Source: Clostridiaceae bacterium UBA5444 (GTDB lineage: Bacteria > Bacillota > Clostridia > Clostridiales > Oxobacteraceae). From it: a stretch of DNA of 29,133 bases. A program made the position numbers and the translations under genes. The stretch covers positions 1 to 29,133 of the forward strand of contig DIRE01000052.1 of NCBI GenBank assembly GCA_002426575.1. Reading direction: 5' to 3'. Each line of letters begins with the position of its first letter. The stretch's first letter is position 1. Shown here piece after piece: positions 1 through 7,886 of this stretch. The notes under the pieces were generated by a model that was given only the letters and a program-made list of their open reading frames with translations, had not been told where the DNA came from and did not search any database.

Positions 1-206
1 TAAGCATACTTCCATATAAAAGCAGCTTTATCTTATTTCTTTCTTTAACCAATATTCTCACCTCTATTAATTTATTTTTAATTACTGTACATAAATTTAC
101 ATATATACATCAATTACTTTAATCACTTTAATCACATATCCTTGATTTCCTTTATTCTATCAAATATATTAACTAATTTCTACTAAGTTTTATTTGAAAT
201 AAAAAC

Positions 207-249
207 GACCCGCTAGTCTTAGGCTTTACAACCTTTAAACCAGCGGGTT
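207..249. terminator. Candidate bidirectional terminator hairpin
   Basis: Eight-bp arms, GACCCGCT at 207-214 and AGCGGGTT at 242-249, include one G-T pair and surround a 27-nt loop. T-rich sequence follows on the plus strand (TCTAATTTTTTA), and an A-run at 201-205 gives a T-run on the minus strand. It could end ssrA transcription about 190 nt after the mature 3' end, or end a plus-strand gene left of the window. The loop is long for an intrinsic terminator, so confidence is moderate. Confidence 0.4.
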
Positions 250-344
250 CTAATTTTTTATATCATTTACTGTTTAATTATAGTTTTATCCTCATCTTAT
301 GCCATTAAGCTACCATTCTAAAATTTATCTCCAAAAAACACTAA

Positions 345-419
345 AACTCCATAAAATCAAGGAATTTCTATTCTATTAAAAGTATTGATACAATGTGTGT
401 CAAAATGTGTGTCAAATAG
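345..419 (+). pseudogene. Possible C-terminal relic of a plus-strand gene (very uncertain)
   Basis: An open stretch of about 24 codons lies between an in-frame TAA at 342-344 and a TAG at 417-419. Its last residues read SIDTMCVKMCVK. The tandem 12-nt repeat at 392-415 encodes the doubled MCVK. A short Val-Lys-rich tail next to a tmRNA gene would fit the end of a tyrosine-type integrase left by a decayed element, but no catalytic residues are present. It may equally be chance. Confidence 0.15.
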
Positions 420-439
420 CTTCAAACCTTTGATATGTA

Positions 440-799
440 TGGTGGAGGCGAGGGGTGTCGAACCCCTGTCCGAAAGTCGGAAAATCCAAATTTCTCCGAG
501 CGCAGTTAGTGTTTTAACATTCCCTCTAGCAAACTCCCACTAACAGGATTTTGCCTTCAGTAGCTTCATAATTTCCGTTCCATGCTCAAAGCTTTGCAAG
601 GCTCGGTTCCCTACTAGTCGACGCCAAATCCAGGGCCGTAGGACTCCCCGGTTTGACGAGCAGCTGTTATTAAGCTGCTAAAGCGTAATTATTGTTATCG
701 TTTAATTTTTGATTCCAGCTTTTTAACGTGGTACCAGAATCCAAACCACGGCTCGCTTATTGGCCTTACCGTACCCCCGTCGAAACCAAGCACGCCCCC
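440..799 (-). ncRNA. ssrA: Transfer-messenger RNA (tmRNA)
   Basis: This RNA rescues stalled ribosomes together with SmpB by adding a degradation tag to the unfinished protein. The 5' end (GGGGGCG, 799-793) pairs with CGCCTCC just before the encoded CCA (3' end at 440) to form a 7-bp acceptor stem with one G-U pair. A T-arm-like GGGGTTCGAC...CCCC precedes the 3' end, and the 5' side has the usual GGTTTCGACGGGGGT. The tag frame runs down to about 673 and stops with TAA at 670-672. Its last residues are N-D-N-N-Y-A-L-A-A, the classic ALAA degron end. The exact resume codon (around 703-708) is not certain. The 360-nt length is normal for one-piece tmRNA. The gene starts 30 nt after the smpB stop on the same strand. 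Confidence 0.96.
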
Positions 800-803
800 A
801 TGT

Positions 804-809
804 ATTATA
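804..809 (-). promoter_or_regulatory. Candidate -10 box for ssrA at the end of smpB
   Basis: A perfect TATAAT on the minus strand lies five positions upstream of the mature tmRNA 5' G at 799, between the smpB stop and ssrA. No convincing -35 hexamer is seen 17 bp upstream; TTAGTG at 18 bp is weak. It would let ssrA be transcribed separately from smpB. Confidence 0.4.
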
Positions 810-829
810 GATATGCAAAGACACTAACA

Positions 830-1294
830 CTAATACTGATTTCCTTCCTTAAACTGTCTTTCCATCTCTCTTTCAGCACTCTTCTTTGCTATGTCGTCAC
901 GTTTGTCATAAAGTTTCTTGCCCTTTGCAACTGATAGATTAACCTTTACAAGGCCTCTCGATAGGTATAGGGACAATGGAATTAACGAATATCCTCTTTG
1001 GGTTGTATACTCTTCTAGTTTTCTTATTTCTTTTTTATTTAACAAAAGCTTTCTTTTCCTCAGAGGATCTCTATTAAACACATTTCCTTTTTCATATGGG
1101 CTTATGTGCATATTATATAGAAAAACTTCTCCCTTTTCAACCATGGCATAGCTGTCTTTTAAGTTAGCTTTTCCCTGCCTTATAGACTTTACCTCAGTGC
1201 CAATAAGAGATATACCTGCTTCATAGGTTTCTTCTATAAAGTAGTCATGTCTTGCTTTTCTGTTTTCTGCAAGTGCTTTTTTAACTTCACCCAT
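830..1294 (-). CDS. smpB: SsrA-binding protein SmpB
   Basis: SmpB binds the tRNA-like end of tmRNA and brings it to the empty A site of stalled ribosomes. The protein has 154 residues, normal for the family. The N-terminal part carries the family sequence RKARHDYFIEETYEAGI and then GTEVKSIRQGKANLKDSYA. The middle has the RDPLRKRKLLLNKKEI segment, and the C-terminal tail is basic (GKKLYDKRDDIAKKSAERE), the part that folds into a helix in the mRNA channel. The start is supported by AGGTGA just upstream. The gene lies between rnr (116 bp upstream) and ssrA (30 bp downstream), all on one strand. RNase R and tmRNA-SmpB are known to act together, so the order makes functional sense. Confidence 0.97.
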   Translation of the reverse strand: MGEVKKALAENRKARHDYFIEETYEAGISLIGTEVKSIRQGKANLKDSYAMVEKGEVFLYNMHISPYEKGNVFNRDPLRKRKLLLNKKEIRKLEEYTTQRGYSLIPLSLYLSRGLVKVNLSVAKGKKLYDKRDDIAKKSAEREMERQFKEGNQY

Positions 1295-1310
1295 ATAATC
1301 ACCTGAAATA

Positions 1311-1363
1311 ATAATAAAGTGTAATCAGATAAAATACTAATAACCCGACTAGCACTTTATTAT
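1311..1363. repeat. 11-bp inverted repeat between rnr and smpB
   Basis: Perfect 11-bp arms, ATAATAAAGTG at 1311-1321 and CACTTTATTAT at 1353-1363, surround a 31-nt loop. On the minus strand the structure sits between the rnr stop and the smpB ribosome-binding site. No T-run follows it, so it is not a classical terminator. It may be a processing or stabilising hairpin. Confidence 0.45.
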
Positions 1364-1410
1364 ATCATAAAAATAATATTACGTAAACCATCTGATAAAT
1401 TGTCATTTTA

Positions 1411-3525
1411 TTACTCATCAAGTACAAAGTCGATGGAACCTTCTATTATATTAACCTTTGCAACCCTTATTTTTACTTGGTCTCCAAGTTTAAATATTCT
1501 TCTTGTCGTCTCACCTATAAAAGAATGATGCTTTTCATCATAATAATAGTAATCATCAACAAGGTTGCTTACATGTATTAAACCTTCTATAGTGTTTTCT
1601 AATTCAACAAATAATCCAAAAGGAGTAACACTGCTTATTATTCCAGTATATACTTCTCCTATCCTATCTTTCATATACTCAGCTTTTTTAATATCATCTA
1701 CTTCTCTTTCTGCTTCTTGGGCTGTAACCTCTGTTTCGCTGCTTAATTTTGACGCATATTTTACAAATCCAGTTAATTTCTTTTCTCTCTTTTCTGTTAT
1801 GGTTCCTGCTAAATATTCGCTTATTATTCTGTGTATTGTAAGATCTGGGTATCGTCTTATTGGAGATGTAAAGTGGGTATAGTATTTTGCTGCAAGACCA
1901 AAGTGACCTGTACATTCTGGTGAATATTTGGCCTTCTTTAAAGATCTTAACATCAAATTATTAATAATTGCTTCCTCTTTTTTACCTTCAACTTTTTCCA
2001 CAATATCTTGCAAGGCCTTTGGGTGGATTTCATTTATTCCTTTTATATGGTACCCAAAATTGCTTATAAACTCGTTAAAGGCTTGTAACTTTTCAATATC
2101 CGGATCTTCATGAATCCTATATACAAATGGTAGATTAGTCCAATACATATGCTCTGCCACGGTTTCGTTAGTGACAAGCATGAACTCTTCTATAATCATA
2201 TTGGATATTTCTCTATCAAAAGGTCTTATGTCGATGGGCTTACCCCTATCATCGAGTATTATCTTGCACTCCTGCATATCAAAGTCAATGCTTCCTCTTT
2301 CCATCCTTTTGTTTCTAAGTATATTGCATAGCTCTTCCATAAGCTTAAAATCATCATAAAGATACCCGTATCTCTCTTTTAATTCCTCATCTTTCCCCTT
2401 TAATATTGCTGTTACATCCTTATAGGTCATTCTCTCTTTAGTTCTTATAACACTTTTAAATATTTCATAGTTTATAACTTTACCTTTATTATCAATATCC
2501 ATTACAACAGATAAAGTTAGCCTATCTACTTTAGGGTTTAGACTGCATACTCCGTTTGACAGCTTTTTAGGAAGCATTGGTATTACTCTGTCAATTAAAT
2601 ATACACTAGTCCCTCTATTTTGGGCTTCTTTATCTATTACATCATTCTCCCTCACATAGTGGCTCACATCTGCTATATGAACCCCAAGCCTATATCCTAC
2701 TTTAGGCAATCTCTCGATGGATACTGCATCATCTAGATCCTTTGCATCGTCCCCATCTATTGTTACAATATTTTTATCTCTTAAATCCCTTCTGCCTTCA
2801 TAATCTTTTTCTGCTACTTCGTCTGGTATATTCTCTGCTGCCATTTCAACTTCTTCAGGGAACTCTTCAGGAAGCCCATGCTTTCTTATAACGGATAATA
2901 TATCAATGCCAGGCTCATCTTTATATCCTAAAATCTCAACTATCCGGCCTTCAGGATTTCTCCTAGCTTCTGGCCATTTTATTATCTCTGCAACCACCTT
3001 TTGACCAGTTTGTGCTTTATTTGCCTCAGCTTTAGGTATAAAAACGTCTTGGGATATCCTTCTGTCATCAGGAACTAGAAAGCCAAAATGTTCACTATTT
3101 TCATATACACCTACAATTTTCTTGTTTGCCCTCTCTAATATCTTTATTATCTGCCCTTCGCCGCTTTTCTGTACATCATCTTTTTTAAGTATCTTTGCTA
3201 CAACCCTATCATTATTCATTGCTCCGCTCATATTTTCAGCTGATATATGTACATCTGGCACATCATCCTCGTCAGGCAATACAAACCCATACCCTCTCTG
3301 ATTTCCCTGAAGCTTTCCCACAACCAGATTCATCTTTTCAGGTACTCCGTATCTACTTTTTTTAGTTTTAAATATCAGGCCCTCTGCTTCCATCTCATCT
3401 AGGAGATTATAAAATGCATTCTTTTCAGTTTTAGGTATCTTAAATACCTCTATTAATTCATCTGCAAGCTTTGGGTTATATGCAGTTTCCCTCATAAATT
3501 CAAGAATACTTTCCTTTGTTTCCAA
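1411..3525 (-). CDS. rnr: Ribonuclease R
   Basis: This is a 3'-to-5' exoribonuclease of the RNB family that degrades structured RNA and, with tmRNA-SmpB, non-stop mRNAs. An N-terminal winged-helix segment is followed by two cold-shock-like OB folds (including GNQRGYGFVLPDEDDVPDVHI and HFGFLVPDDRR). The RNB catalytic domain comes next, with the metal-binding DGDDAKDLDDAVS cluster and later HFTSPIRRYPDL. A C-terminal S1 domain (GEVYTGIISSVTPFGLFVELE) ends the protein. I place the start at the TTG at 3523-3525: GGAGGA at 3532-3537 sits 6 nt upstream, and the product (704 residues) then begins METKESILEFM. The upstream TTG at 3540 has the ribosome site inside its own frame. The long Lys-rich tail of E. 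coli RNase R is absent. A TATAAT lies at 3576-3581. Confidence 0.95.
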   Translation of the reverse strand: METKESILEFMRETAYNPKLADELIEVFKIPKTEKNAFYNLLDEMEAEGLIFKTKKSRYGVPEKMNLVVGKLQGNQRGYGFVLPDEDDVPDVHISAENMSGAMNNDRVVAKILKKDDVQKSGEGQIIKILERANKKIVGVYENSEHFGFLVPDDRRISQDVFIPKAEANKAQTGQKVVAEIIKWPEARRNPEGRIVEILGYKDEPGIDILSVIRKHGLPEEFPEEVEMAAENIPDEVAEKDYEGRRDLRDKNIVTIDGDDAKDLDDAVSIERLPKVGYRLGVHIADVSHYVRENDVIDKEAQNRGTSVYLIDRVIPMLPKKLSNGVCSLNPKVDRLTLSVVMDIDNKGKVINYEIFKSVIRTKERMTYKDVTAILKGKDEELKERYGYLYDDFKLMEELCNILRNKRMERGSIDFDMQECKIILDDRGKPIDIRPFDREISNMIIEEFMLVTNETVAEHMYWTNLPFVYRIHEDPDIEKLQAFNEFISNFGYHIKGINEIHPKALQDIVEKVEGKKEEAIINNLMLRSLKKAKYSPECTGHFGLAAKYYTHFTSPIRRYPDLTIHRIISEYLAGTITEKREKKLTGFVKYASKLSSETEVTAQEAEREVDDIKKAEYMKDRIGEVYTGIISSVTPFGLFVELENTIEGLIHVSNLVDDYYYYDEKHHSFIGETTRRIFKLGDQVKIRVAKVNIIEGSIDFVLDE

Positions 3526-3623
3526 AATAAATTCCTCCAATTAAATACACAAATATATTTTTAGCTGATATACTTATTATACAAATATTATCCATCATGT
3601 ATACAATAATTACATTAAAATCA

Positions 3624-4457
3624 CTAACTACCATAAAGATATAGCTTTTTAAACTCTCCTGGAGATATTCCTTCAGTCTTTTTAAATACAAAGCAAAAAT
3701 AACTTGTGTCCTCAAATCCACATAGGGAAGATACATCCTTTATCTTTAAGCTATCATCTTTAATAAGCATGTCTTTACTCTTGTTTATTCTTATATTGTT
3801 GACATATTCAAAAGGTCTTATTCCAAGTATGTTCTTAAAAAGCATACATAAATACTCAGGTGTTACGCCAATTGTATTTGAAAGCTCTTCTAATGTAATT
3901 GGCCTATTATAATTTGCTTCAACAAATTCAAAAACAGGCTTTAGTTTTAAATATTTGGCCTGCATTGAGGTATCATTGCTCTTTGATATATATTTTAGCA
4001 TATCCATAAGAAGTCCGTATATATGTTCAGAGCACTTTACCCCCCTTAGATTATCTTCAGTAGACATTATGTTGTAGATTTGCCTTATTCTAAATAAAAG
4101 TGCTTCAGGGTTTGATATAAAATACGCCCCTGATTTATCTATTCCAATAACTTTTAGCAGTCTTTCAATTTCATATCCATTAAAACTAATCCAGCAAACC
4201 ATCCAAGGTTTTTTGACCTCATAATATTCATGAGGTATTTCAGGGTATATAAACATTCCCATACCCTCTTTTACCCTTATTTTCCTTGGCCCAATAACTA
4301 GTTCACCCTCCCCATCTAAACACTGTATCCATTGGTATTGGTTAAATCCTGCAGGCCTAAAAATATGTTCCTGATGATACATACAGCCTATTGTCCCAAA
4401 ATATAAAGGCAAAGATTTTTCTATTTCTGTAGGAGTTGATATTATCATATTAGACAT
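3624..4457 (-). CDS. AraC-family transcriptional regulator
   Basis: The N-terminal half looks like an AraC-type cupin sensor (GFNQYQWIQCLDGEGELVIG, then MGMFIYPEIPHEYYEVK). The C-terminal hundred residues hold the two helix-turn-helix units. The first is ITLEELSNTIGVTPEYLCMLFK and the second is KIKDVSSLCGFEDTSYFCFVFKK followed by GISPGEFKK. It is divergent from lacZ with a 122-bp shared upstream region, so it most likely controls lacZ in response to a galactoside. That role is inferred from position only. I prefer the ATG at 4455-4457 (277 residues) because GGTGAT sits 5 nt upstream. A GTG three codons earlier is the alternative. Confidence 0.88.
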   Translation of the reverse strand: MSNMIISTPTEIEKSLPLYFGTIGCMYHQEHIFRPAGFNQYQWIQCLDGEGELVIGPRKIRVKEGMGMFIYPEIPHEYYEVKKPWMVCWISFNGYEIERLLKVIGIDKSGAYFISNPEALLFRIRQIYNIMSTEDNLRGVKCSEHIYGLLMDMLKYISKSNDTSMQAKYLKLKPVFEFVEANYNRPITLEELSNTIGVTPEYLCMLFKNILGIRPFEYVNNIRINKSKDMLIKDDSLKIKDVSSLCGFEDTSYFCFVFKKTEGISPGEFKKLYLYGS

Positions 4458-4479
4458 ATTAATCACCGTAATTTTAAAT

Positions 4480-4555
4480 AATATTAATATACTTATATAT
4501 ATACTAAAATTCTTTTATAGAATAATCAATAGACTAATCTTACAATATTAATATA
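4480..4555. promoter_or_regulatory. Paired AT-rich palindromes in the araC-lacZ divergent region
   Basis: The 12-nt sequence AATATTAATATA occurs at 4480-4491 and again at 4544-4555. Each copy contains the perfect 10-bp palindrome ATATTAATAT, and the copies are 64 bp apart. They flank the middle of the divergent promoter region and could be regulator or promoter sites. The sequence is pure A/T in an AT-rich genome, so chance is a real alternative. Confidence 0.3.
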
Positions 4556-4579
4556 GTTATAAAAAAGGAGGCTTTTATT

Positions 4580-7500
4580 ATGAATAAAGATTGGGAAAAT
4601 GTAAATTGCTTACACAAAAATTGTTTAAAAAACAGATCCTATTTCATGTCCTACAAAGATAAGCAATCTGCACTAACTTATGATAGGACAGCTTCATCAG
4701 GCTTTAAGCTTTTAAATGGCAGATGGGATTTTTATTATTCAAATTCACCTGCTGAGGCACCAGAGAACTTTTATACTTTAGATTTTAATGCAGATAATTG
4801 GGATACCATTGAAGTACCTGGTCATTGGCAGCTTCAGGGATTTGGAAAACCTCATTATACAAATGTTCGCTACCCTTTTCCAGCAGATCCACCTCATGTA
4901 CCTTCTGATAATCCTACGGGATGCTACAGGCGTTTCTTTACGATTCCTAAAGACTGGCTTAGCAAAACAATAGTTTTAAGATTCGAAGGAGTGGATAGTT
5001 CTTTTAATGTATGGGTAAATGGAAAAGAGGTTGGCTATAGTCAAGTAAGTAGAATGCCATCAGAATTTGATATAACTGATTATGTACATGAAGGTGAAAA
5101 TTTAATTTCTGTAAAGGTGTATAAATGGTGTGATGGAAGTTATATAGAAGATCAAGACATGTGGTGGCTAAACGGTATATTTAGAGATGTATATATAATA
5201 ACAAAAGAGCCTTCACATATAGAAGATTTCTTTGTAAAAGCAAATCTTAAAAATAATTATAAAGATGGTTGTCTAGATGTTGAGGCAGACTATACATTAA
5301 AAGAAGACTGCAGTATAGACGCAGAACTACTAGATTCTAATATGAAAACTATAACAAGAACCTCTGCCATTTTAGAAAAAGATACTAATTCAATTAATCT
5401 TTCAATGAATATAGATGAGGTTAAAGTATGGTCTGCAGAAAGCCCTTATCTATACAACCTGCTTATAACATTAAAAAACTCAGCTAAAGATGTGGTTGAA
5501 GTTATACCATGTAGGGTTGGGTTTCGTACCATAGAAATAATAGATGGAAGATTCTTGGTAAATGGCAAGGCAATAAAAATAAAAGGTGTAAACCGTCATG
5601 ATTGGCATCCAGACCTTGGACGAGCAGTACCAGTTGATTGGATGAAAAAAGATATACTGCTTATGAAGCAGCATAATATAAATGCTGTTAGAACTTCGCA
5701 CTACCCAAATGATACAAGGTTTTATGATTTATGCGATATATTAGGGATCTATGTTATAGATGAAGCAGACCTTGAATGTCATGGTATTTCATATGCAGGA
5801 GACATAAATATGCTAAGCAAAGATGATAGATGGAAGGATGCATATTTAGATAGAATGGAGCGCATGGTAGAAAGAGATAAAAATCATCCTTCTATTATAA
5901 TGTGGTCTCTTGGAAATGAATCAGGCTTTGGCTCAAACCATGAAGCAATGGCTGCATGGTGTAAACGTAGGGACGATACAAGGCCTATACATTATGAAGG
6001 AGATTCTGAAGCTAAAGTAAGCGATGTATATAGCACGATGTATACATCCGTTGATGATTTAATTGATAAATGCAAAACTGATTTAGATAAGCCCCACCTT
6101 CTTTGCGAATACGCTCATGCAATGGGGAATGGCCCTGGAGGTCTTAAGGAATATTGGGATGCATTTTATAAATATGATGGGCTAATGGGCGGCTGCATTT
6201 GGGAATGGGTAGACCATGGCATAAGGCAATTTTCAGAAGATGGCAAAGAATACTATGCATATGGTGGAGATTTTGGTGATTTACCTAATGACTATAATTT
6301 CGTAATAGATGGTCTTGTTATGCCTGATAGAACCCCATCTCCAGGCCTTATTCAGTATAAAAAAATAATAGAGCCTGTAAAGGTTCAGGCAGTAGATTTA
6401 AATAAAAAAGAGGTAAAAATAACCAATCTTTATGATTTTATTTCTCTTGATGATTTAACCATGGCTTGGAATATCACTTGTGATGATAAAATAGTTCAAA
6501 GTGGTAATTTTGATTTTGGTCATATATTGCCTAAAGAAAGCAAAATTATAGCTCTGCCCATTGAACCAATTGAAAATGTACTTCCATCTACAGATTATTA
6601 TCTAAATATATATTTTACGCTTTCTAAAGATGCTGCTTGGGCTTATCATGGCCATGAAGTAGCATGGGCACAGTTTAAAATGCCTATTGAGTCAAATGAG
6701 CATTTGCCTCATACAGCAAAGTTTAATATGATGCCTTTATCTGTTTCAGAAAAAAATAATAACCTATATATATATGGAGATGACTTTAAAGTATGCTTTG
6801 ATAAAGCATTAGGAGTTATAAATGAATGGACATATAGAGGAAAAACCCTATGCATAAATGGTCCTAAACTAAACTTTTGGCATGCGCCAATTGATAATGA
6901 TATGAATATTAAGGGAAAGTGGTACGAAGCCTTTTTAAATAAGCTTCAGCATAGGATTGAAAGCTTCAATTGGTCAATGAACGGGGAAACCTCAGTTAAC
7001 ATTACCATTGAATCTTATATAGCTCCACCAACCTATAGTATAGGGTTTAAATGCACATACAATTATAAAATACTTGGAAATGGCACAATTACTATGGATA
7101 TTAAAGGAGATCCTAAAGGAGATATTGCAAACATGCTTCCAATGCTTCCTAAAATAGGACTTCAAATGGAGATTCCAAAATATCTTGATACTTTCAAATG
7201 GTATGGCAGAGGCCCTGGGGAAAGTTACCCTGATTCTAAAGAGGCAAATAAATTTGGAGTATATACAAAGAACGTGGATGATCTATTTACAAATTATGTT
7301 TTCCCTCAAGATAATGGAAATAGATCTGATGTAAAATGGGTTTCAGTTGTTGATGAAAATGGTTTAGGTTTTATGGCTAATGGCATTCCTGATTTAAACT
7401 TCTCTGCATGGAGATATACTGCAGAGAATATAGAAGGCGCTAAGCATAGACATAAACTAATACCAAGAGATTTTATAACACTTAATTTAGATCTAAAGAT

Positions 7501-7651
7501 AAGTGGACTTGGGAGCAATAGCTGCGGTCCTAAGCTTCCACAAGAATATAGCGTAAATCCTGGGATGTTTAATTTTTCTATACAGCTTACACCATATTCT
7601 GTAAATGAGATATCTTCTGTACTGCTTGGCAAATATAAAGTTAATAGGTAA
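4580..7651 (+). CDS. lacZ: Beta-galactosidase, GH2 LacZ type
   Basis: This enzyme hydrolyses terminal beta-D-galactosides such as lactose in the cytoplasm; no signal peptide is present. At 1023 residues it matches the full-length E. coli LacZ layout. The N-terminal sugar-binding jelly roll spans roughly 40-215 (WDTIEVPGHWQLQGFGKPHYTN, near 75-95). An Ig-like domain, the TIM barrel and a second Ig-like domain follow, then the C-terminal small-chain domain (roughly 745-1015, with WYGRGPGESYPDSKEA). The acid/base Glu is 447 in WSLGNESGFG, and the nucleophile Glu is 510 in LLCEYAHAMGN. The barrel also has VRTSHYPND and WEWVDHG. An AGGAGG lies just before the ATG. It is transcribed away from the AraC-type gene and ends at a terminator. 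No permease or galactose genes lie beside it. Confidence 0.96.
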   Translation: MNKDWENVNCLHKNCLKNRSYFMSYKDKQSALTYDRTASSGFKLLNGRWDFYYSNSPAEAPENFYTLDFNADNWDTIEVPGHWQLQGFGKPHYTNVRYPFPADPPHVPSDNPTGCYRRFFTIPKDWLSKTIVLRFEGVDSSFNVWVNGKEVGYSQVSRMPSEFDITDYVHEGENLISVKVYKWCDGSYIEDQDMWWLNGIFRDVYIITKEPSHIEDFFVKANLKNNYKDGCLDVEADYTLKEDCSIDAELLDSNMKTITRTSAILEKDTNSINLSMNIDEVKVWSAESPYLYNLLITLKNSAKDVVEVIPCRVGFRTIEIIDGRFLVNGKAIKIKGVNRHDWHPDLGRAVPVDWMKKDILLMKQHNINAVRTSHYPNDTRFYDLCDILGIYVIDEADLECHGISYAGDINMLSKDDRWKDAYLDRMERMVERDKNHPSIIMWSLGNESGFGSNHEAMAAWCKRRDDTRPIHYEGDSEAKVSDVYSTMYTSVDDLIDKCKTDLDKPHLLCEYAHAMGNGPGGLKEYWDAFYKYDGLMGGCIWEWVDHGIRQFSEDGKEYYAYGGDFGDLPNDYNFVIDGLVMPDRTPSPGLIQYKKIIEPVKVQAVDLNKKEVKITNLYDFISLDDLTMAWNITCDDKIVQSGNFDFGHILPKESKIIALPIEPIENVLPSTDYYLNIYFTLSKDAAWAYHGHEVAWAQFKMPIESNEHLPHTAKFNMMPLSVSEKNNNLYIYGDDFKVCFDKALGVINEWTYRGKTLCINGPKLNFWHAPIDNDMNIKGKWYEAFLNKLQHRIESFNWSMNGETSVNITIESYIAPPTYSIGFKCTYNYKILGNGTITMDIKGDPKGDIANMLPMLPKIGLQMEIPKYLDTFKWYGRGPGESYPDSKEANKFGVYTKNVDDLFTNYVFPQDNGNRSDVKWVSVVDENGLGFMANGIPDLNFSAWRYTAENIEGAKHRHKLIPRDFITLNLDLKISGLGSNSCGPKLPQEYSVNPGMFNFSIQLTPYSVNEISSVLLGKYKVNR

Positions 7652-7699
7652 GAAGTAAGAGTTAAAAGTTAAAAAGCAAAAGGCAAAAGGCAAAAGTCC
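7651..7699 (+). repeat. Degenerate heptanucleotide tandem repeat after lacZ
   Basis: Seven consecutive 7-nt units begin right after the lacZ stop: AGAAGTA, AGAGTTA, AAAGTTA, AAAAGCA, AAAGGCA, AAAGGCA, AAAGTCC. The phase is kept throughout, and GCAAAAG occurs three times exactly (7676-7696). The last unit forms part of the left arm of the terminator. Short repeats of this kind arise by slippage. Confidence 0.6.
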
Positions 7700-7730
7700 C
7701 TACATAACTTGGATTTATATGGGGACTTTT
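7692..7730 (+). terminator. Rho-independent terminator of lacZ
   Basis: The arms AAAAGTCCC (7692-7700) and GGGACTTTT (7722-7730) pair perfectly, with an extra T-G pair inside and a loop of about 19 nt. The plus strand ends in TTTTGTTCTTT. The hairpin lies about 40 nt after the lacZ stop. Confidence 0.75.
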
Positions 7731-7886
7731 GTTCTTTACTAAATATTTAAAAAATTGTTAACATATTTATAGTATACTTTATATATAGCCTTAATATAAT
7801 ACTTTTTTAATTTTTAATATGGCATTATGAATTGAAAAATGGTAAACTTAATGAGTTTCGCATAAAGATCATATGGAGGGACACTG

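Larger units (their letters stand above)
1..439. other. Gene-free AT-rich stretch beyond the tmRNA 3' end
   Basis: I see no intact gene here. The stretch holds a 9-nt tandem repeat (ACTTTAATC at 116-124 and 125-133) and a candidate terminator hairpin at 207-249. It also has a 12-nt exact tandem repeat, AATGTGTGTCAA, at 392-403 and 404-415, and a short open plus-strand frame ending in TAG at 417-419. The 3' end of tmRNA genes is a well-known integration site for phages and islands, so this side could be an island boundary. However, no second copy of the tmRNA 3' end is present, so that remains a guess. Confidence 0.5.

Noticed and set aside
1..439. tRNA or duplicated att site left of ssrA
   Set aside because: No cloverleaf and no second copy of the tmRNA 3' sequence could be found.
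918..1151. Plus-strand open frame of 77 codons
   Set aside because: It lies entirely opposite smpB, has no ribosome site and no recognisable protein features; it is an antisense shadow.
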